A DNA stretch of 64,000 nucleotides. Origin: Paenibacillus tyrphae (GTDB lineage: Bacteria > Bacillota > Bacilli > Paenibacillales > NBRC-103111). The stretch's first letter is position 1. Every line of letters starts with the position of its first letter. Positions 47,701 to 59,700 of the stretch are shown here, in pieces. A program made the translations under genes and the position numbers. Location of the stretch: positions 179,475-243,474 of the forward strand of contig NZ_JNVM01000002.1 in the NCBI RefSeq assembly GCF_000722545.1. Direction: 5' to 3'. The notes beneath the pieces were generated by a model, which was given only the letters and a program-made list of their open reading frames with translations, ran no database searches and was not told the origin of the DNA.

Positions 47701-50700
47701 CCGCCCGCTTCCTCGGCCGCGGTAAAGGTCAAGTCAAACTTCACGATAGGATGCTCGCTCTCGTGCGGACTTACACACAACGATGTAAACCCGGGTACGA
47801 CCGTCTCCGTATTTTGCAAAACGAACATCGTATCGAACACGGGATTGCGGCTCATGTCCCGCTTCATGTTCAGTTTCTCCACCAGCGTTTCGAACGGATA
47901 GTCCTGATTCTCGTACGCTCGCAGCGCCAGCTCTTTCACTTCCTGCAAGTAGTCTAGGAACGTCTTCTCTCCCGCCGGATAGCTTCGCAGCGCCAACGTT
48001 CCTGCAAACATCCCGATCATCGGCTGCAGATCGGCATGCGGTCTGCCTGCGATCGGCGTTCCGACGATCATATCTTCCTGCCCGCTGTATTTGGACAGCA
48101 GCGTCGTATAGGCGGCAAGCAGCACCATAAACAAGGTTGCTCCCGCCTGCGAGCCGAGCCGCTTCAACCCGTCCGCCTGCCGCGAATCGATCGCGAAGGA
48201 CAGCGTACCGCCGGAAAAGCTGCGGACGGGCGGTCTCGCATAATCGGTCGGCAACTCGAGAATCGGAAGCTCCCCACCCAATCGCTCCAGCCAATACGCT
48301 TCCTGCGTGCTCATCCGTTCACTGTCGCTGTCCACCTGCTGCCATACCGCATAATCCTTGTATTGAATGCGCAGCGCCGTCAATTCGTTGCCCTCATACA
48401 GCTGCGCCAGCTCTTCCAGCAGAATGTTCATCGACACGCCGTCGGAAATCAAATGGTGCATATCAAACAGCAGCCGGTGGCGCTGTGGCGCTTCTTCCAC
48501 CAAAGCCGCCCGCAGGAGCGGCGCTTTCCCCAGATCAAACGGCCGGATAAAGCCAGTTATCGCCGCTTCGGCCTCCCCTTCCCCACTTACCTGGATACGT
48601 TCCAGCGTAAAATCCGCCGTCTCCGCAATGCGCTGAACCGGCTCGCCGTCCGCTGCCAGCTCAAAGGAGGTGCGCAGCGTGGCATGGCGACGGAGCAGCC
48701 CGCGAAACGCCGCTTCAAGCCGCGCCGCAACCAGCTCGCCTTCCATCAGCAGTTCGCCCGGCATGTTGTAGCTGGTCGCTGCTCCTTCCAGTTGGCTCAA
48801 AATGTATAACCGTTTTTGCGCCGAGGAAAGCGGATATGCGTCCTGCTGCCCGGCGACGGGAATGTCGCCATAAGGGCTAGGCTGCAATTGCTCAATCGCC
48901 TGCGCCATCAGCTCAAGCGTCGGATGCTGAAACATTTGCCGCAGCGACAGCGATACGTTCAGCGACTGGTGAATTTTCGCGCCCAGCGTGGTCGCCCGCA
49001 GCGAGTGGCCGCCGAGATCGAAAAAGTTGTCCTTGACGCCAACGGCGGCGGACAGGCCGAGCACTTCTTTCCACAGCTCCGACAGCTTCGCCTCTACCGG
49101 TGTGCGCGGAGCGACGTATTCCGCGTCCGTAACAAGTCCGACCTCCGGCGCCGGCAGCGCTTTGCGGTCGACTTTGCCGTTAGGCGATAGCGGAAGCTCC
49201 GCCATGACAACGATAGCCGTCGGCACCATGTAGTCCGGCAGCTTGCGGCGCAGCTCGCTGCGCCATAGCCCCGGGAGCTCGCTGTCGGACGCCGCCCCCT
49301 CCCTCGCCTCCTCTTCCGGCACGGCATAAGCGACGAGCCGGACGTCCCCGGGCAGGTCCTCCCGGGTCATCACGAACGCGTCTTTGACGCCTGCGCATTC
49401 CCGCAGCGCCGCTTCAATTTCGCCCGGCTCGATCCGGTAGCCCCGCAGCTTGACCTGATGGTCGATCCGGCCCAAATATTCGATCGTTCCGTCCGGCAAA
49501 TAACGTGCCAGATCTCCTGTTCGGTACAGGACCGGCGCCAGCTCGTCCCCGTACGGATTCGCCACGAATTTGTCCGCCGTCAGCTCTGCGTCGCCGACAT
49601 AACCTCCGCCGACCTGCACCCCCGCGATGCACAGCTCGCCAGGCAGCCCCATCGGCTGCAAGCCCAGTTCCCGGTTCAAAATATATACGCGTGTGCCAGC
49701 CACCGGGTGGCCGATCGGCACCGGCTTGCCGACCAGAGACGGCATATTCGTCAAACGACCGTACACTGTCACATCCGTACACTCCGTCGGGCCGTATGTA
49801 TTGACTACCTCGGCCCGGCATGCTTCCGACGCCGTCCATGCCGTGAGGCGGTCGGCCGCAATCGGTTCCCCGCCGAGGAAGACGTGCCGCAGTGTCGCGA
49901 GCGGACCATATCTCGCTGACGCGGTGATGTCCAGCAGTGGATAAAACGCGCTCGGCGTCCCGTTCAACAGCGTAATCCCATGCCGCTCGATCAGCGACAC
50001 CACTTCGCCGGCATCATACGGACCAGACGGCAATAGCACTAATTGGCCTCCGGTCACGAGCGGGGCAAAAATGTTCTTTTGCGTAAGGTCGAAGCTGGGC
50101 GACGAGATCATCAGCACCCGGTCCTCTTCCATCATGGCAAATTCGCAGGTGTACCACTGCAGCAGATTTTCGAAGCCAGACCGGTAGACGCTCGCTCCTT
50201 TCGGCGTCCCAGTGGAACCGGAAGTAAAGATTACATACATCAAATGCCCGGACCCCGCCTTGCTGTCCGGGTTATGTTCAGGCTCCGCTTCCAGTCCCGC
50301 CGTCCCGTCATCAAGGCAGACGACCGCCAAATCAGGCCGTACCGCGAGCCCTTCCGCCCACGCGAGCTTTGTTACAAACGCCTTCACTCCCGCGCGCTCC
50401 GTCATATAGCCAAGCCGCTCCGACGGCAGCGCCGGGTCCAGCGGCACATAAGCGCCGCCGGCTTTCAGCACGGCGAGCAGCCCCGCTACCAGCTCCGGAC
50501 TGCGGTCCAAGCAGACGCCGACCGGCGTATCCGGCCCGACGCCGAGCGCTTGCAGCCGATGCGCCAGCCGGTTGGCTTGGCAATTCAGCTCCCCGTACGA
50601 AATCGTCCGCCCGCCGAACACAAGTGCCGTCCGTTCCGGCGTCCGGGCGGCCTGCTGCTCGAACCGTTCGCAGATCGTTCCAACCGCCGGGTACGATAGC

Positions 50701-53700
50701 GCCGTCTCGCCGGAAACGCGCTGAAGCTGCCGCTTTTCCGCATCCGTCAGCATATCGATATCGGAGAGCCGCAGCTCTTGCCCGTTGATGACCCCCTCCA
50801 GCACACGGACGTAATGCTCCGCCATCCGCCGGATCGTTTCCGGCTTGAACAGCTTCGTCGCATATTCCCAGGTGCAGGAAAGTCCTGCCTTATCCGCCGT
50901 CACGCTTAAGGAAAAGTCAAATTTCGACACGCCCGGGTTGAGCTCTTCCGATTCGAACGTCAGACCGCTCGCTTCGAGCGTGTGTACCGCTTCGTTTTGC
51001 AGCATAAACATCGTGTCGAAAATCGGGTTGCGGCTCAAATCCCGCACGAGTTCGAGCTTCTCCGTCAGCTCGTCAAACGGATAGTCCTGATGCTCGAAGG
51101 CGAGCAGCGACTGACGCTTGACGTCCTGCAAAAATTCGCCGAACACTAGTTCTCGTTTCGGTCGATTCCGCATGGCGAGCGTCCCGACGAACATCCCGAT
51201 CACGGCTTCCGTATCCGCATGTTTTCTGCCGGATACCGGTGTCCCGACGATGATATCGTCTTGTCCCGAATAGTTGGCGAGCAGGACATTGTACGCCGCC
51301 AGCAGCACCATATACAGCGTCGTTCCCGACTCCTGCGCCAGCTTGTAAAGCGATGCCGTCAGCTCGGGGTCCAGCTTCTGAGAGAAGGTGTCTCCTTCAA
51401 AGCTTTGCAGCTGCGGGCGCGGATAATCGGTCGGCATGTTCAGCACCGGAAGCTCGCCACCAAGCTCGCTTAACCAATACGCTTCCTGCTGCTCAAAGGC
51501 GCCTTCGGCGATCCGGTTCTGCTGCCAGACAGCATAGTCTTTGTAATGCACGTTTCTTGGCGCCAGCTGCCTTCCCTGATACGTTTGAAGCAGCTCGTCC
51601 AGCAGCACCGCCATCGAAAATCCGTCAGCCACAGCATGATGCATATCGACCAAAAGCATAAAGCGGTCGACTGCAAATTGCAGCAGCTCGGCGCGGAACA
51701 ACGGAGCCAGACCGAGATCGAACGGTCGGACAAACCGCGCTCGCGCTTCATCCGCCTCTTCTTCGCTAATCCGTGTCACCTGAACGTCCAATACGGCGTC
51801 CGGGCTGATTTTCTGAACGATCTCGCCATCCTCCAGCACAAAATAAGTGCGCAGCGACTCATGCCTCCCGAATACGTGCCGGAGCGCTTCGATCAAACGC
51901 GCCGTATCCAGCTCCCCTTCGATCTTAAGCTGCCCGGAAATGTTATATGTCGTGCTGTCGCCTTGCTGATGCAGTACGTACATACGCTTTTGCGAAGACG
52001 ACACGGGGTACGCCTCCTGTGGCTCCACCGGTTCTATCGGCGCGTAGGCGCTCTTTTCCCCGCCCCGGATATATCGGACCAGTTCATCAATGGTCTGAAG
52101 CTCGAACAGGTGACCGAGCGGAATATGTACCTGAAATTCCTTGTTCACCCTAGACAAAATTACCGTTGCTTTCAGGGAGTCCCCGCCTAGCTGGAAAAAG
52201 TTATCACGACGGCCCACGTTCGCCGCCCCAAGCACTTCTTTCCAGATGCGGACCAGCGTCTCCTCCGTAACGTCTCCTCCGTGAACATCGGAGGCTGAGG
52301 CAAAGCCGCCCCCTTCCCCGGGCTCCGGCAGCTGCGCCCAGTCCGGCTCTCCGCTTGGCATAAGCGGGAGGCTTGCCATCTTGACCACGTAGCGGGGCTG
52401 CGTGTAATCCGGGAGCGCTGCGCTCATCGCTTGCTTGAGCCCGGACTCCTCCCAAGGGTGCGACGGATCGACAACGATGTATGCGGTCAGATCAGCAGCG
52501 GTGTCCGTATCTGCTTCAGAGCGAACGGTGAAGACGCAAGCGCGAAGACCGAACGCACGACGTACGTGCTCCTCCAACTGCTGGAGGTTGACTTGATGTC
52601 CGCGAAGCCGGACAAAACGGGACGTTTTCCCGACAGGCGTCAGCTTTCCGTCTTCCGCATAATGCACCCATTCCCCGGTGCGAAGGAAGGAGTCCCGGGA
52701 ATTCCGGGAACTCCCGTCCGCAGGCCGCACGATATACAGCTCCCCCATCGTTCCTGACGGAACCGGCTGAAGGTATGCATCCAGCACGCAGGGATAGCTG
52801 CCTTCCGCATCGGCAAGGGCGGCCCAGGCCGCCCATTTTTGCGCGATTTCCCCGTCATCCAGCAAGGAAAGCCCGGAGATGTGCAGCGACTGCTCCTGTG
52901 CGATCGTATGCAGCAAATGCACATAGTATCTCGTCCATGTCCGGACCGTTTCGGCCGGGAACAAATCGGCGCTGTAATCGAAATCGAGCCGCAGCTCGCT
53001 TCCGATCTCGATCGCATTCAGGAAAAGCTCGTATTTGCTGTACGAAATCGGATTCGGCAGCAGCTCGGCATCCAGCTCATGGAAGCGTAGCCTCGGCAGA
53101 CGGTCCATATTGAAGACGGCCGTGATCGCCGGCAGATGCCCGAGCCCCCTTTCCGCCAAGGCGGCGAAGCTGTAGGGCTGAAACGGTTCGATTTCGTTCA
53201 TTCCGTTTTTGACGGCTTGCGCATATTCGGCAAACGTAAGCTCCGGCTTCACCTCGCTCGCGACCGGCAGCAGATTGACGCAGTTGCCAACGAGCGAGAA
53301 CGCCTCCATCTGCGCTTGTCCGGCTGTCGGAATGCCCACCGTGATCTGCTGCAGCCCGGTCAGCCGGTGCAGAAACAGCTGGAACGCGGACAGCAGCGTC
53401 ACGAACAAGCTGCTGCCCAGCCGGATGCTGGCCGTTTTAAGCTCCTTCGCGAGCCGGCTGTCCAGCATGACCGTATGCCGGCCTCCACGGGAAGTCGGAA
53501 CCGACGTTCCCCGCCGGAGCGACGGCAGCTCCAGCACCGGAAGCCGCCTGTCGGACAAAGCCGCCCAGTACGCTGCGGCCTCCCGGCTTTCCGGCTGCTC
53601 AAGCTTATGCCGCTGCCAAGCGGCATAGTCCCGGAAAGCGGCGGGAGTAGGGAGCGCCCAGCTCTCCTGCCGTACGAGCGCGGAGTAAATACGCTCCAGC

Positions 53701-56700
53701 TCCTGGATGAACACGCCCATGGACCAACCGTCGGCGATCAAATGATGAAAAGTAAACAGCGCAATATGCTCGTCCTTGGATTTTTTCAGCAGACAAATGC
53801 GAAACAACGGCTCGCCCGCCGACATGGCGAACGGTGCTTCTGCATTCCGGTCCAGCCATTCGCGCTGGCGCTGCTTTTGTGCCCCGACGGCGAAGTCGCT
53901 CACATCGAACAGTCGAATGCGGATCGTCATCTCGGGTGCAACAACCTGCGTCTCCCCGTCTCCGCTCATATAGGTGCGCAGCGCTTCGTGCCGCCGGACG
54001 ACGGCATTTACCGCTTCGCTCCACGCTTCGATGTGCAGAGGCCCGCGCAGCCGAAGCAGTGCGGTCTCGTGCAGCGATTGCGCCTCGCTCCGGCCGGACA
54101 TCGAAGCGAACCATAGCTGCTTCTGCTCCGGCGTCAAAGCAATGACGGCGTCCTGCCCTTTATCCCGCGATTCCGTCCTAGGCACGGACCACTTACCCGG
54201 ACCGCTCCCATCCGGAGGCACATCCGGCAAGAAACCGCCGTCTCGCAGCTCCCGGATGCTGTCTTTCACCGCCTGTACGATCCGTCGGATATCCGATTCC
54301 GAGTGGGCCGTCGACAGGAAGCAGTTGCGGCCCTCCCAGATATAGACCCCTTTATCGAGCATATGATAGAAGAACAGCTCCAAATCGCCTTTGAGCACGA
54401 AGCGGAACAAAGAACCGAAGTGAACGATTTTCATCGGTACGTTGTCTTGGACGAAATAGTCGTTCAGCTCCGCCGCCAAGGCGGCCGTTCTGGCGTTCAA
54501 TTTGGCCTGCAGCTTCCCTCCGCTTTGTTCAAGCTTCTCCAGCACGGCCAAGGCTGCCGCCATCGCCAGCGGATGATGGCAGAAGGTGCCGGCAACGAAC
54601 GTCCGACGCTCCTCCTGCCGTGGATATGAATCGTCACCGAAGCGCCAGAAGCCGCCGTCGATTCCGTCCATAAACGCCGCCTTCCCGCCCACGATGCCGA
54701 TCGGCATGCCGCCTCCGATGACTTTGCCGTAGGTCACTAGATCGGCTTGGATGCCGAACCACGCCTGCGCGCCTCCAGAATGCACGCGGAAGCCCGTAAT
54801 CACCTCGTCGAAAATGAACGCGGTGCCCGACTGCGCCGTAATCCGACGGATCTCCGTCAGAAACGCCTGCGGCTGGAAGTCGGGCCGCCGGCTTTGCACC
54901 GGTTCCACGAGCACGGCCGCCAGCTCATGCGCATGCGCGCGAAGGTAGGCCAGCGCCTCTTCCGTGCCGTAATTCAGCACGACCACATCGTCGACCATGT
55001 GCTGCAAGATGCCCGGCGCCAAAGGCACGGAATGCTCTTGATCCGCTCCGGCGCTGCCGAGCGCCAGCACGCCGTCGAACGTGCCGTGGTACGATCCGGC
55101 AAAAAGGACAACCTTGGCCCGTCCGGTTGCCGCCCGGGCCAGACGCAGCGCCACCATCACGGCTTCCGTGCCGGTGTTGAACAGCGCGATGCGGTCTACA
55201 CCCGTCATTTTGCATATGCCTTCGGCTACCTGTCCAGCCAGATTGGACATCGGACCGACGCACATGCCGTTTTGCAGCCCGGCTTCAATTTTTTCCCGAA
55301 TGAAATCCGGGTTGTGCCCGAATAAATTGACGCCGAAGCCCATAGTCAGATCGATATATTCGTTTCCGTCCAGATCCCAGATTTTAGAGCCTTCGGCGCG
55401 TTCCGCCACAATCTGGTACACCATTTCCTTCAGCACGGGCCGGAAACCGGCCACATTGCGGTTGTTCGCATAGACGGGGCGGTATCTCTGCGTATATTCC
55501 TTCGTCCGGCGGGTGCGAGCCGTATACCGTTCGATCAAATCGCGCAGATGCTTCTCTTGGCGGAACGGCATCGATTCGCGCGCTTTCACGTCAATCGTCT
55601 TGAAGGGCGCGAACGGCTTCGCCTCGGCGCTGTCCGGCTGACGTACGGCGGAAACACTTGATGCGGCCGCCACCTCCCTGCTCGCATCGGCATGCACGAG
55701 GCTGTCCGGCCGGGAAACAACGCTAGGCACAGGTAATGCGGCCTGCTCGCGCAGCACGGCTGGTGAAGGCGCCGGATGCAGCCGCAGCATGTCGAGCTGC
55801 TGGGACATCAGGCGGAGCTGCTGCTCCATGATGCGCTCCACCCCGGCAGAGGCGGCGCTCCCTGGAAGCGGCAGATGCGGTTCCGCTGCAGCAAGAGGCG
55901 CTTCCCAATCGCCGGACGCAGGTGCGGGTGCCTGGCTTGACGGTTGGGCCACCGCCCCACCGACTTCGGCAAGCCTGTTCCCCTCCTCCCGGACTTGCGG
56001 GACAAGAGGCTGCGTCAGCGCCGGATGCTGCGCGATGTAATCCGTTAACAGCTCCAGATTCGTTAACGATTCGAAGAAGCTGTTCATCGGAATATCCAGT
56101 CCGAACGTATTTTTAATACCGTGCTGCACCTGAGTTAAGACGATCGAGTCCAGTCCGAGCTCCAGAAAGTGCGTTTGCGGTTGAAGCTCGTCCATGTCAA
56201 GCTGCGATACGTTACGGATCATCTGCATCAGGGAAATTCTGACCGACTGCCGATGGAGATCGGAGACGGCCTCTGTGCCGGAATGGTCGTTCATCGGTTT
56301 AACACGCTCCTCTGCTATCTCAGCTATCGCAGCCAAGGTTGCCGTCTTGTTGCTGCGCCCCGGCCGTACTGCGGGCACATCGATCCAGCATCTTTTCCGT
56401 TCGAACGGGTACGTGGGCAGCGACACCCTCGGATAACGCCGATCCGCGTACAGCGAGCTCCAGTCGATCTTCGCTCCCCGTACATACTCTTGCGCTACTT
56501 GCGCCACTCCTTCCAACGTATCCCAGCGCAGAAGCCCCGTCTCCGTCTCGCCGGACGTACTCTCAGCCGTTCCGCCGGATCCGCTCCGATATACGCCTTC
56601 CTCCGCCAAGCCTTCGCTATGCAGCCGAATCACTTTCGTCCGCAGCTCGGCAGCTCCGGCAGCGGTCACCGCAATCCGGTGCGTCAAGTGGCTCCGCCCC

Positions 56701-59700
56701 GTATTCGCCGTAAAGCATACGCTGCGCATATCCAGCTCCGGCAGGCGTTCAAACAGCTCCGCATACCGCCCGACCATCGCCCGCAGCGCGGTTTCGCTGC
56801 GCGCCGACAAGGTCAACAGCATCGGCCCGCTGTCGGGTGAACTCGGCAGCTCCGGCGCCGTATTGTCAGGAGCATACTCTTCCAGCACCATATGGCAGTT
56901 CGTCCCGCTGAATCCGAACGAACTGATGCCACATCTTCTCGGAATCCCGTCCGGCTGCCAGTTTTTCAGCTCCGTATTGGGGTAAACCGGCGATTCCTCG
57001 AAGCTGATCTTGCTATTCGGCTGACGGAAATGCACCAAAGGGGCAATTTGCCGATGCTGAAGCGACAGCACCGCTTTGATCAAACCGGCGATCCCCGCTG
57101 CTTCGTATAGATGACCGATGTTCGTTTTCACCGTGCCCAGGGCGCAAAACTGCTTGCGCTGCGTTTGTTTGCGGAACGCTTTCGTCAAGCCGTCGATTTC
57201 GACGGGATCGCCCAGCTTCGTCCCCGTCCCGTGCGCTTCGATGTAAGTGATCGTTTCCGGATCGACGCGCGCGCTGCGCCAAGCCTGCGCAATCACTTCC
57301 GCTTGCGACGAGGCGTTCGGAGCGGAGATGCCGACCGTGCTGCCGTCCTGATTGATCGCGCTCCCTTTAATAACCGCGACAATGTTGTCCCCGTCCTGCA
57401 CGGCTTTGCGCAAAGGCTTCAGAAGCACGGCTCCGACACCCTCGCCCCAGCCCGTTCCGTCCGAGTTGTCGTCGAACGCTCTGGCCCGGTCGTCGGAAGA
57501 TTCCATGCCGATGCCCGCCTTGTGCGGCAGCATAATAGTTTTGACGCCGCCCGCCAGCGCCATCTCGCAATCCCCGCCGAGAATCGCCTGGCAGGCGAGA
57601 TGCACCGCGACGAGCGAAGACGAGCAGGCAGTGTCGACCGTGACCGCAGGACCTTTCAAATCAAGCAGGTAAGCGATGCGGCTAGAAATGATCGACGGCA
57701 GGTTGCCGATCACAAAATGAGGCAGCGCTTCCGGCGCGACTTCCGTCAGCAGGCGCTCGTATTCAAAGCTCGTTTTGGAAAATCCGACGTATACGCCGAC
57801 TTTTTTGCCGGACAACGGGGTTCCGCCGTATCCCGCGTCTTCGATGGCGCTCCACGCCGTCTGGAGAAAAAGACGCTGGTTCGGGTCCATCAGCGAAGCT
57901 TCGCGTGGCGTCAGCCGGAAGAACGAGTAGTCGAACGTATCGATCTCGTCCAAATAACCGCCCTCCACCGGTCGAAGATCCCGATCTCCGGTATGCAGAT
58001 GAGCGATATAGGACTCGGCGTCCTTCGTTCTTTTTTCGTTAAAAGGTCCTATGCAGTCTTTGCCTTCCGCCAGATTCGCCCAGAACTGCTCCAGCGTATC
58101 TGCTTGGGGAAACTTGCCAGCCATGCCGATGATCGCAATATCCCGGTCTCTTGGATCTCCCGCCTCGGGTTCGTGCTCTGCAGACGCCTCCTGCTCTCCT
58201 TCGGCAATATAGGCAGCCAGCTTCGCGATGGTGGGATACGAAAAGAAATCGGTCACGGCGATGTTCACGCCGAGCTGGCTTTCCAACTGCTCCGCCATTT
58301 GCGTCAGCTGCAGCGAATTCGCGCCAAGATCGAAGTAGCTTTCGTCGGTGCCGATGGCATCGGTCTGCAAAATTTGCTTGCAGATGTCCAGCAGCTTGCG
58401 CTCCACTTCGTTCTGCGGAATAGCGACGGGCCTTGCCTCTTTTTCCTTCCGCAGCAGCTCTGCCAACTGCTTCGAGACCGGTTGAAACTGCCCGGCTTCG
58501 TACTCCTGCGCCAGCTTGAAGCGCTGCACCTTACCGCTCGTTGTTTTGGGGATGCGCCGGATCGGCACGATATCGTGAAGCTCCCAGCCGCCCCGATAGT
58601 TCAGATGCTTCCTTAGCCGTTGGGCAACCGGAGCGAAATCCCCGACCTTCTTCGTATGCATCACGAGGACGACAATGCGGTCCTGCCGGGCCTCGGCGTC
58701 ATGAACGCCGCACACCGCTACCTTGCCAAGCTCCACGCCGTCGACTTCCTCGGCGACCCGCTCGATATCGTGAGGATAAACGTTCTGGCCGTTCACGAAA
58801 ATAATATCCTTCGCCCGCCCGGTAATGACCAGCCGCCCGCTGCGCATAAAGCCCAGATCGCCGGTTTTGAGCCAGCCGTCCGCCGTCATCACTTTGGCCG
58901 TCGCCTGCGGGTTGTTGTAATAGCCGCCGGTCACATTTTTACCGCTGATTTGAATGTGCCCGATCACGTTGTCGGCCAGCACCGTATCGTCATCGCCGCA
59001 GATGCGGATATGGCTGCTTGCGAAAGGAGAACCGACATCGACGAAGGTTACGCAGCGATTGTCAGAAGGCTCGATGGGCACGACCGCTTCGCCGATGTTC
59101 AGCCGCTCCCGGTTCAAATGTACGGGAAGATACATTTCTTCGAGCGGTGGATAGGAAAGGCCGACGCAGGCTTCCGCCATCCCATAAACGCACAACATCG
59201 CCGATCTCTGGAGCCCGTGCTTCTCCATGGCATCAAGGAACTGATCGCAAACTTCGGTAGAAATCGGCTCTGCGCCGTTGTAAACGATTCGAATGTGTGA
59301 CAAATCCCAGTCTGCAGCCGTCTCAGGCTTATATTGGGCCAGGAAAAATTTATAGCCGAAGTTCGGAGAGCAGATCTGGGTCACTTGGTGCTCGGACGCC
59401 TTTTTCAACCATAAGGTCGGGCGCCGGATAAAAAGCGCCGTCGGCATAATGTACTGATTGGCATTGCCGATGACGCAGGTCAAGTGAAAAGCGATCAACC
59501 CTAAATCATGCGTCAAGGGCATCCAGCCGAGGTAGCCGTCCCGCTCGTCCATGTGCGCCCCCAATGCCGCATCGCGAATATTGTGAACCAGATTTTCATG
59601 CGTCAGCATGACTCCTTTCGGATCGCCCGTTGACCCGGAGGAGAACTGAATGAAGGCAAGCTGCTCCGCTTTGGCCGGATAAATAACCCCTCTATTCTGA

